This document shows positions 1-5,751 of a DNA stretch of 5,871 nucleotides, piece by piece. This stretch comes from an uncultured Opitutia bacterium (GTDB lineage Bacteria; Verrucomicrobiota; Verrucomicrobiia; Opitutales; UBA953): NCBI GenBank assembly GCA_903957465.1, contig CAJBPJ010000242.1:1-5871 (forward strand), in the 5' to 3' direction. Position 1 is the first letter of the stretch. Every line of letters begins with the position of its first letter. Under the pieces are notes generated by a model that saw nothing but the letters and a program-made list of their open reading frames with translations, searched no databases and had not been told where the DNA came from. The position numbers and the translations under genes are program-made.

Positions 1-180
1 GGCCTAGACTTTGACAAAGATTTTGCGATCTACAAGCGTTATGGCAATATGGTGTCGGCCGCCTTGCCCGCAGCCTTAGCGATCGGTGCTAGTGAGAAAA
101 ATATCCAGCCGCAACAAAAGGTACTTCTCACCGCATTTGGCAGTGGACTCAACGCGCGATTTCTCGGATTTCGATGGTAA
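1..180 (+). CDS. oleA: OleA, acyl-CoA condensing thiolase-like enzyme (C-terminal 59 residues only)
   Basis: This is the 3' end of a gene that begins before the window, read in frame 1 and closed by TAA at 178-180. The visible tail carries two signatures of the ketoacyl-ACP synthase III / OleA fold: GNMVSAALP, whose Asn (codon 46-48) matches the catalytic Asn of the Cys-His-Asn triad, and GSGLNARFLGFRW at the very end, matching the family's usual GIGSGLN...GVEW terminus. OleA joins two fatty acyl-CoAs head-to-head by non-decarboxylative Claisen condensation to a beta-keto acid, the first step of long-chain olefin synthesis. The catalytic Cys and His lie outside the window. The tail alone could belong to another KAS III-like protein, but the adjoining oleBC and oleD make OleA the best call. 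It converges on oleD, with 53 bases between the two stop codons, so it is transcribed separately from its partners. Confidence 0.85.
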   Translation, partial: GLDFDKDFAIYKRYGNMVSAALPAALAIGASEKNIQPQQKVLLTAFGSGLNARFLGFRW

Positions 181-233
181 CTGTTTTTAACAGGCCTCCG
201 TCCGAGGTTTAAATTTTACGTTTTAGTGAGCTG
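181..233. other. Convergent intergenic gap between oleA and oleD
   Basis: This 53-base spacer separates two genes that end towards each other. It holds a small inverted repeat CTGTT-TTT-AACAG (181-193) and a weak CCTC/GAGG pairing just after it. A run of eight T on the + strand (237-244) lies just beyond, inside the oleD tail. Neither repeat is a GC-rich stem directly followed by the T run, so a standard intrinsic terminator cannot be claimed, although termination of oleA transcripts near the T run is plausible. Confidence 0.35.
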
Positions 234-1220
234 TCATTTTTTTTCTGTTGCCTCCCAGACTGTGCAGCTGGGAATGAAGCCGAGCTCCCTTCGTGCAGCG
301 CTGATGTCAAAATAATGGTCGGTCGACATTTCTTTGACCAGAAACCTAGTCAACGGAGGATCTGAGGTGAGACGGATGAATTTCCAAGCAGACTCGGCAA
401 TCGTCGCCAAAAACTGCGCAGATGATGCTGAAAGCTTCCGCTGCACCAACGGCACATCATGAAGTATCAAGATTCTTCCGATCCATTCCCATAGCGGGAC
501 AGGTGTACCTTGGCTGATGAAAAATGCCCTACCACCAGCAGTTGGACGCTCGTCGAGGGCCGCTGCCGCGAGTACGTGAGCCGAGACACAGTCGTCAATA
601 TACGTTAGATCGACTAGATTCTTACCGTCGCCCACCTGCACAAGCTTGCCAGCACGAGCACGATTCAGAATAGTTGGCACGAGATTAGTATCTCCGGGAC
701 CAAAAATAAGATGCGGTCGTAACGCAATTGTTCGCAGTGTCACACTGTGTGCCGAAAGCACTGCCCGCTCCGCAACCGCCTTTGTTTCAGGGTAGTACGC
801 CCGATACTGACTCGGATAAGGCACTGATTCGTCAACACCCCGAAGATCATGATCTGAAGCGACAACGCTCGGCGAACTAGTGAATACAAGTTTCGATACA
901 CCCGCTGTACGGCAGGCCACGATCACATTGTTGGTGGCCTGGATATTACCGCGAACAAACGCCTCGCGCGGTCCCCACATTTTTACGTGGGCTGCCGTAT
1001 GAAAAACGCAGTCGACGTCGACAAAGATTTTGGCCAGATCACTCACCCCCTCCAGCAAGGAAAGATCATGAATCACGGTGCGAATGCCCTCAGACTCTAG
1101 TGCGGTTAGACCCAAATTAGCCCGGCGACCGAGCCCAGTGACGTCGTGACCAAGATCCCGCAGTCGCCGACAAAGCGCACTGCCGACAAAACCGCCCCCC
1201 CCGGTGACGAGTACTTTCAT
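234..1220 (-). CDS. oleD: OleD, NAD(P)H-dependent 2-alkyl-3-ketoalkanoate reductase
   Basis: A 328-residue protein of the extended short-chain dehydrogenase / 3-beta-HSD-epimerase family, about the usual OleD length. It opens with the Rossmann nucleotide loop TGGGGFVG (residues 6-13). It has the Ser region FTSSPS (113-118), the catalytic YxxxK pair as Y143 and K147 in YYPETK, and the downstream LTYIDDC segment typical of 3-beta-HSD-like members. OleD reduces the beta-keto acid made by OleA to a 2-alkyl-3-hydroxy acid, the substrate of OleC. Its ATG (1218-1220) overlaps the oleBC TGA (1217-1219) as ATGA, and GGAGG lies 6 bases upstream, so translational coupling to oleBC is likely. The C-terminus ends EATEKK at a run of eight A in the coding strand and may be a little shorter than in relatives. 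The family alone allows other epimerase or reductase roles; the context settles it. Confidence 0.9.
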   Translation of the reverse strand: MKVLVTGGGGFVGSALCRRLRDLGHDVTGLGRRANLGLTALESEGIRTVIHDLSLLEGVSDLAKIFVDVDCVFHTAAHVKMWGPREAFVRGNIQATNNVIVACRTAGVSKLVFTSSPSVVASDHDLRGVDESVPYPSQYRAYYPETKAVAERAVLSAHSVTLRTIALRPHLIFGPGDTNLVPTILNRARAGKLVQVGDGKNLVDLTYIDDCVSAHVLAAAALDERPTAGGRAFFISQGTPVPLWEWIGRILILHDVPLVQRKLSASSAQFLATIAESAWKFIRLTSDPPLTRFLVKEMSTDHYFDISAARRELGFIPSCTVWEATEKK

Positions 1221-3832
1221 ACAAGGCCTCCGTGATCCCTCGTGGAATCGTCAATCTCAATGGCAATCTGCGTGACTGCCCATACCGAGAGCCGGTCACG
1301 AAAGATCTTGGCATTATGACGGGCATCAACAGGGAATGATGGATGAAAATAAAACCGCTTTATGGGTAAGGTGACTAACTCAGTTGAACCGAGGGTCCGG
1401 AGTTCACTCGCAAGTCGACGACGGGCAGCCAAATCGAGCAACCGCGATCGCGGTTCGACAACAACTGCCGGTTCGCCGTCCACACCGATAAGTGCTGTGC
1501 GGCTGACCTCCGGGTGACGGTTGAAGACATTCTCCACAGGCACGCTGTGAAATACCCGCTCTGGTGTAACGACCATGTGGACCCTGCGGCCACAGAAGTA
1601 GAGTTGGCCACTGCCGTCTAGATATCCCATGTCGCCCATGCGATGCCAAACACGACCATCCTCGCAAACCTTACTTGCCGCGGTCGCCTCAGGACGCGAA
1701 AGATACTCGCGGCTAACCGTCTCACCACTGACGAGGATTTCGCCGATTACTCGCTCCAGGCAGTCAACAAGCAATTCATCTGTCCGCCCAGCCAAGATTT
1801 GTACGACACGGAGTTGCACACATTCAATGGCTCGGCCAACAGGAGTGCCCTGTTCGCCAGATAACGCAGACACTATTGGATACTGGCTTAGGTCGGTTGC
1901 AGCTGCGAGCGTGACGGGCAGCGCCTCAGTTGCACCGTACGGAGTGAAGCTCTCCGCCTGCGGGCACACGATTTTAAGGAGATTAAGTATTTCCGGCGAG
2001 ACAGACGTACCCGCAACAAACACCCGACGCAACTGCGGTAACGACGTGCCAGTCTGCTGGCAATAGTGGGCAAGCTTCGCCCAAAGCGTCGGTGAGCCAA
2101 AAGATGTCTGATTGCCGAGGTCGTGCATCACACGGATGATCTGCTTGGGCACCAGTGAAAGAGGACGACTAGGGTCGAGCGGTGGAAAGATGCTCCCCAC
2201 GCCAAGGGCCGAAGTGTAGAGGCTAAAAATAGGTAGTAGCGACAGATCTTGCTCGCCGCTGCGAAAGCCAAACTTGTCGCGAAACACCGCGAGCTGCTGA
2301 GTGAGCATGCGGTTGGTGAAGATAACGCCTTTTGGCCGACCGGTGGCGCCCGACGTGAAGGCCACAAGGGCAGCGTCTTCTGCTTGTCGTGGAATCGGTA
2401 CTGGCGGGCTCAACCCGGGTTTCAGTTGGTCACTCAGTCGCGTCGCGCCAAACACCGACAGTCTTCCGGCAACGATGCAGAAACGAAGCGAACCAAACAA
2501 ATCCGAGGCCTTGAGCCGAAGCAGATGAGCCTTAGGCACGCCGATGAATCCGCTTGGCTGAGCTTCATGCATGCAAGCCAACACCGCGTCAATACCCATT
2601 CCTGGATCAATGAACACGGGGATACCACCGCGGCCCATCACTGCGTAGCTCAGCGCGAGAAAGTCCGCGCCTGGCGTCACAAGCATGATCACACGATCGC
2701 CAGCCCGCAGGCCGATCGCTGCTAGACCGTGTTCGTATGCATTGATACGATCAGTCAGGGCTGCAAAATCGACAACATCATAATGCGGACGATCGCCCCA
2801 TAGAGGGAAGGTTACTTTCGTCACTGCTGGCACCCACGGCATCGCCGAGGCCGCCACATGCAGTGCTCCATAGAGTCCACTCCCCTGTAGTCGTGGATCC
2901 TCATAAGGGTCGACCCGCACGGCACGAGGCTTAACACCTGAATCTTCACTCAACTCTCTTTCGCAAGGAATTGACCTTAGACCAAGCTCGCCCCCAGAGC
3001 TAGACGCAAGCGGCCGCAAGAAATCATTTACTGCTGCGACGATCTCAACTGCAGCATCGTCGAGCAGGAGGTGGGAGGCTTCGGGTATTTGCACCAAGTC
3101 AGCCTGAGGGAAGCGAGCGGTGAAATGATGAAAAATCTCCGGATGAAAGCACGGGTCTTTCATTCCCCATAGTATTTTCACCGGTTTTTCTAATAACGAC
3201 GGCAGTCGAGCCACCACATCGTTCATCAAAACTGCTGTGGGATGGGAGCGAGAAAAAGGGATGTCACGGACGAAACCCAAAATGGCCTGGCGACTGGTTT
3301 GGGTGCGGTAGGGTCGCTGGTAGCCTTCCCTGGTCTCCTTCGGAAGTACATAGGAAACACCAAACGAGGTCAACAATTTGACGAAACTCATCGTTTGCTG
3401 TGTCAACAGCCTACCGATCAAGGGTGATGCCGCCAGCTTAATTATCCAGGGAAGCAGGGATGTCTCAGCGAGGGTGGTGTTGAAATAGATCAGCCGTTCG
3501 ACGCAGATAGGGCGACGCACCGCTAGACCGGTGCCAATCGGACCGCCCCAGTCATGCATCACTAGCGAAAAGCGGTCGACGTTTAACTGGTCGAGAAGTT
3601 CCTCAAGATGGGCTATGCGATCGGCCGCGCGAAAGAAGACATCCGAGGGCTTATCGGAAAGACCGCAGCCGAGATGATCAGGTACGATCACCCTGAAATT
3701 CTGTCGCAGGCTCGCAATTAGATTACGGAACAGAAAACCCCAAGTGGGGTTGCCGTGCAGACATACTATGACGGGGCCCTTGCCCTCGTCGATGTAGTGC
3801 ATGCGATAGGCCTGTGACATGCCGTAACCCAA
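1217..3832 (-). CDS. oleBC: OleBC fusion: beta-lactone decarboxylase (OleB) joined to beta-lactone synthetase (OleC)
   Basis: A two-domain protein, 871 residues from the TTG at 3830-3832. Residues 1 to about 275 are an alpha/beta hydrolase of the haloalkane dehalogenase type: oxyanion/halide-site HGNPTW (26-31, Asn28), nucleophile elbow VMHDWGG (Asp94, Trp95), probable acid Asp226 in GMKDP, and His254 in EASHL. This matches OleB, which decarboxylates cis-beta-lactones to cis-alkenes. A polar linker (about 275-315) leads to an AMP-forming ligase fold: FIDPGMG (408-414), P-loop TSGATGRPKG (493-502), YGATEALPV (632-640), RMGD (731-734), YFCGRR (745-750) and the late lysine Lys842 in RHNAKIF. These are OleC hallmarks; OleC makes the beta-lactone from the hydroxy acid and ATP. 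Fused OleBC is known from Actinobacteria, while separate genes are usual in Proteobacteria. The start is doubtful: OleB-like sequence continues upstream without a normal start codon. Coupled to oleD at its 3' end. Confidence 0.92.
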   Translation of the reverse strand: MGYGMSQAYRMHYIDEGKGPVIVCLHGNPTWGFLFRNLIASLRQNFRVIVPDHLGCGLSDKPSDVFFRAADRIAHLEELLDQLNVDRFSLVMHDWGGPIGTGLAVRRPICVERLIYFNTTLAETSLLPWIIKLAASPLIGRLLTQQTMSFVKLLTSFGVSYVLPKETREGYQRPYRTQTSRQAILGFVRDIPFSRSHPTAVLMNDVVARLPSLLEKPVKILWGMKDPCFHPEIFHHFTARFPQADLVQIPEASHLLLDDAAVEIVAAVNDFLRPLASSSGGELGLRSIPCERELSEDSGVKPRAVRVDPYEDPRLQGSGLYGALHVAASAMPWVPAVTKVTFPLWGDRPHYDVVDFAALTDRINAYEHGLAAIGLRAGDRVIMLVTPGADFLALSYAVMGRGGIPVFIDPGMGIDAVLACMHEAQPSGFIGVPKAHLLRLKASDLFGSLRFCIVAGRLSVFGATRLSDQLKPGLSPPVPIPRQAEDAALVAFTSGATGRPKGVIFTNRMLTQQLAVFRDKFGFRSGEQDLSLLPIFSLYTSALGVGSIFPPLDPSRPLSLVPKQIIRVMHDLGNQTSFGSPTLWAKLAHYCQQTGTSLPQLRRVFVAGTSVSPEILNLLKIVCPQAESFTPYGATEALPVTLAAATDLSQYPIVSALSGEQGTPVGRAIECVQLRVVQILAGRTDELLVDCLERVIGEILVSGETVSREYLSRPEATAASKVCEDGRVWHRMGDMGYLDGSGQLYFCGRRVHMVVTPERVFHSVPVENVFNRHPEVSRTALIGVDGEPAVVVEPRSRLLDLAARRRLASELRTLGSTELVTLPIKRFYFHPSFPVDARHNAKIFRDRLSVWAVTQIAIEIDDSTRDHGGLV
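1227..1231 (-). promoter_or_regulatory. Ribosome binding site of oleD inside the oleBC 3' end
   Basis: GGAGG on the - strand lies 6 bases before the oleD ATG, within the last codons of oleBC. With the ATGA overlap it fixes the oleD start and supports coupled translation of the two genes. Confidence 0.75.
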
Positions 3833-3937
3833 GGAAGTACTACGTCCGACATTAACGAATCTCGATGGAAACGGATAGAGGGGGCCAAACGGAAATGAGG
3901 CCGACTCGTCGTCGCGGCTTAAAAGAACGGGTTCGAT
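3833..3937 (-). other. Probable unannotated N-terminal extension of OleBC
   Basis: The oleBC frame stays open for 38 codons above the TTG until TAA at 3947-3949. The translation includes LYPFPSRF (codons 3880 down to 3857). This resembles the (L)YPF-x-S stretch that I recall preceding the HYxDEG segment in OleB proteins. No ATG, GTG or TTG exists in this open part. The best-placed initiation signal is TAAGG (3945-3949 on the - strand) 7 bases before an ATC codon (3935-3937), which would add 35 residues. Alternatives are a sequence error, a frameshift, or real initiation at the TTG (3832) or ATG (3820), both of which lack a clear Shine-Dalgarno. The coding reading is an inference; the absence of starts is seen directly. 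Confidence 0.45.
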
Positions 3938-3969
3938 GGTAAAGCCTTATAAAAAATAAGATGCCATTA

Positions 3970-3998
3970 ATATTACCGACGAAAGTCTGAATAGGCAA
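3970..3998 (-). promoter_or_regulatory. Candidate sigma-70-type promoter for oleBC-oleD
   Basis: On the - strand, TTGCCT (plus 3993-3998) and TAATAT (plus 3970-3975) are separated by exactly 17 bases, each matching the -35 and -10 consensus at four of six positions. Transcription would begin near 3963, giving a leader of about 25 bases to the ATC at 3937 or about 130 to the TTG at 3832. The match is modest in AT-rich DNA where chance hits are common. Confidence 0.3.
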
Positions 3999-4045
3999 TC
4001 AACAATCCTAGCATTTTCCTAGTTGAGCATGGCGCACAAAAACTT

Positions 4046-4070
4046 TATGGCGCTTTATACATAGCGCATA
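4046..4070. repeat. Imperfect inverted repeat, possible operator
   Basis: TATG-G-CGCT (4046-4054) and AGCGCATA (4063-4070) are complementary over eight base pairs apart from one bulged G, across an 8-base AT spacer. A related CATGGCGCA lies 18 bases upstream (4028-4036). Position between divergent genes suits a regulator site or a weak RNA hairpin; no T run follows on either strand. Which regulator, if any, cannot be told. Confidence 0.3.
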
Positions 4071-4219
4071 GCAAAATATGATCCAACATATAATTAGTTC
4101 AGAAAACTATCGAGATTTAATAAATGACAGGAATGCATCGACGTACGGTCAATTGTCGTGGCAATGTGTATAACAAACCATTATTTTGAGTGTGCATCAC
4201 AGTACTGACACCGCATATC

Positions 4220-4223
4220 GGAG
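4220..4223 (+). promoter_or_regulatory. Ribosome binding site deciding the outer membrane protein start
   Basis: GGAG followed by five A and then ATG at 4229. This well-spaced signal, together with the signal peptide that begins at this ATG, favours it over the GTG at 4190, which would add 13 residues before the signal peptide. Confidence 0.7.
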
Positions 4224-4228
4224 AAAAA

Positions 4229-4882
4229 ATGAAAAGGTTTTTCACGACAGTACTTATTGCAAGCACAGTCGGCAACACTCAAGCACAAAGCGGGTTTGAG
4301 GGACTCTACGCACAAACGGGTGTTGGTTATGAGAAGGTGTCACCAACCTTTTCAGGCGGGACCGTTCTCGGATACAGCTACTCGGCTTCGGGTAAAAATC
4401 CTGAAGGTTTTGCAGGCGCTGTAGGAGTTGGATATAACTTTTCTTTGACCCCAAATTTTTTGCTTGGTATTGGCGCTGAGTACTCACCCATTCAGGGACA
4501 CTCTGACTACACAGCGTCAATCAGCACGTTCGCAGGTGTGCTTACAGTCACAAAAAAATATCTTAGAAAAGATTTGTTTAACATTTTCGTTTCACCCAGT
4601 CATCTCATTGACAAAGATAAATTGGTTTACGCTAAGATCGGATATACCGGGACAAACATCATCACTGATGATCTCACTATACAGATGAATGGCTATTCTT
4701 TAGGTCTAGGCTATAGGCAAATCATCTCTGAAAGATGGTATGGATTTGGAGAGGCAAACTACACAAAATATGGCGATGCCTATCTAAATAAGAGCAAGTT
4801 CGGCGAGACTTACGTGAGCACTACTGGATCATTTAACGCTAGTAGTATGAATGTTCTTGTAGGTCTAGGCTACAAGTTCTAA
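4229..4882 (+). CDS. Outer membrane beta-barrel protein with signal peptide
   Basis: A 217-residue precursor starting at the ATG with GGAG five bases upstream. Residues 1-19 look like a Sec signal peptide (MKRFF, then a hydrophobic core, then TQA as a likely signal peptidase I site before Gln20). The mature part is rich in Gly, Tyr, Ser and Thr and is made of alternating amphipathic strands, for example LYAQTGVGYEKV, GAVGVGYNF, LLGIGAEY, YAKIGYTG, YSLGLGYRQ and WYGFGEANY. It ends VGLGYKF, with the C-terminal Phe used as the BAM insertion signal. This fits the small, probably 8-stranded, OmpA-like / OMP_b-brl barrel class of Gram-negative outer membranes. Substrate or partner cannot be inferred. 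It is divergent from oleBC and convergent with the recombinase fragment. G+C looks lower than in the ole genes. No evidence ties it to olefin export, although its position invites the question. Confidence 0.8.
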   Translation: MKRFFTTVLIASTVGNTQAQSGFEGLYAQTGVGYEKVSPTFSGGTVLGYSYSASGKNPEGFAGAVGVGYNFSLTPNFLLGIGAEYSPIQGHSDYTASISTFAGVLTVTKKYLRKDLFNIFVSPSHLIDKDKLVYAKIGYTGTNIITDDLTIQMNGYSLGLGYRQIISERWYGFGEANYTKYGDAYLNKSKFGETYVSTTGSFNASSMNVLVGLGYKF

Positions 4883-4896
4883 AGCATTCGTGCTTT
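4881..4896 (+). terminator. Small hairpin at the outer membrane protein stop codon
   Basis: AAAGCA-TTCG-TGCTTT forms a perfect six-pair stem with a UUCG loop, starting inside the TAA stop. Only three T end the stem and CATC follows, so it lacks a proper U tract. It may be a weak or 3'-protecting hairpin. On the - strand the same sequence would sit beyond the recombinase fragment. Confidence 0.3.
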
Positions 4897-4971
4897 CATC
4901 TCTGAAATATCCTTATCAACGAACTCTGTAACAATTATGTAGTTCATTCTTTCAGCAATTCCACGAAGTTT

Positions 4972-5730
4972 TTAAAGTTGATTCTCACACAATCGCAACA
5001 ACTCCTCTGCTTTTTCTGGAGTCAAATATTTCGGTTTATCTTTTCGTCCAACCTCGACTTTTATTCCAGCACATGGATTGCTTGTTCTTCCTTCGGATTT
5101 ACCTTCTTGAATAACCCACGAGCAAAATGACTGGACGCGAACTTTGTATTTCTTGATTGTTTGTCTGGCAAGCGGCGGTTCTTTTTCACCCAGTTCTCTT
5201 ATGAACTTACGTATTTCCTCTTTATCCAATGAGGTGTAGCCCAGATGACCCCATCTGTCGGTAATGAGTCGGCAGGTTCCACTGATTTCTTTGAGAGTAG
5301 CCTCACGCATCGTGCGGTATCTGCCCAATGTCTTGTGTTGAAGATATTGCTCACACAAATCTTTTATTCGGGGTTTCTCTTCTTCTTTGATTTCACCTCT
5401 CACCAATCCGTTATACTTTGCGAGCAACACTCTGTCCATTGTGTCCAGCACGTTTGCTTCGTTTATTTTATCTATTGTCAGGAACTTGGATTTCCAACGA
5501 CGGAACCATGCTCGTTCCGCATCTGTGATTGTATTTCCACTCGTAACCGCAAACTGAAGATCTTCGTGCTCTTTGATAGCCTCTGTCTTCGTATTATACC
5601 ACCGCTCTCTACCTTCTGGATAAGCCACGCTACGGGCATCAACGACGTAGTATGTGCGCTTACTTCCATCAGGATATGATTTCTCCGTCTTTCGGACTTT
5701 AGGCCACGTTGTTCGTATCAAATCGCTCAT
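4972..5730 (-). pseudogene. Truncated tyrosine recombinase / phage-type integrase (N-terminal half, catalytic domain missing)
   Basis: A 252-residue open frame. Residues 1 to about 115 are a charged arm-type region. Residues about 120-222 (IKDLCEQYLQ to NPCAGIKV) look like the helical SAM-like core-binding domain of tyrosine recombinases, including the usual SFCSWVIQEG and SNPC segments. Residues 234-248 (KYLTPEKAEELLRLC) are the standard lead-in to the catalytic domain, but TAA follows four codons later. None of the catalytic Arg, Lys, His-x-x-Arg or Tyr residues exist, and full-length members are usually 350-450 residues. Reading through the stop or into the other - frames gives no recombinase-like sequence, so this is a deletion or recombination scar rather than a single nonsense change. 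It could still make a DNA-binding fragment. The ATG at 5728-5730 has no clear Shine-Dalgarno. Low G+C compared with the ole genes. Confidence 0.7.
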
Positions 5731-5751
5731 ATTGATTTTGTTTGTGCGAAT

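Larger units (their letters stand above)
3833..4228. other. AT-rich divergent intergenic region
   Basis: Between oleBC and the outer membrane protein gene I see no convincing complete gene. The oleBC-proximal part (3833-3937) probably encodes the OleB N-terminus. The rest should contain promoters in both directions. It includes an inverted repeat CTTAT-AAAAA-ATAAG (3946-3960), two copies of ATGGCGC (4029-4035, 4048-4053 with the preceding base), and the imperfect dyad TATG(G)CGCT / AGCGCATA (4046-4070). For the + strand gene, TATAAC (4169-4174) could be a -10 element, but no -35 sits at normal spacing, so I do not call that promoter. Confidence 0.5.

Noticed and set aside
254..272. Strong hairpin CCCAG(a)CTG-tg-CAGCTGGG near the oleD 3' end as a terminator
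   Set aside because: It lies within oleD codons, has a two-base loop, and the T run is on the wrong side of the stem for the + strand and reads as A on the - strand.
1629..2725. Several + strand open frames of 60-160 codons opposite oleBC
   Set aside because: They are antisense shadows of a well-supported gene, with no recognisable motifs or ribosome binding sites.
4190..4228. Upstream GTG start for the outer membrane protein
   Set aside because: It adds 13 residues ahead of a clear signal peptide and lacks a good ribosome binding site, whereas ATG 4229 has GGAG at proper spacing.
4879..4947. A 22-codon - strand frame (MNYIIVTEFVDKD...) below the recombinase stop
   Set aside because: It is in frame with the recombinase after its stop but has no recombinase-like residues, is very short and overlaps the barrel gene stop.
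5245..5679. A 144-codon + strand frame opposite the recombinase fragment
   Set aside because: It is antisense to a frame with clear recombinase core-binding features, and its Cys/Phe/Ser-rich translation looks like a shadow.
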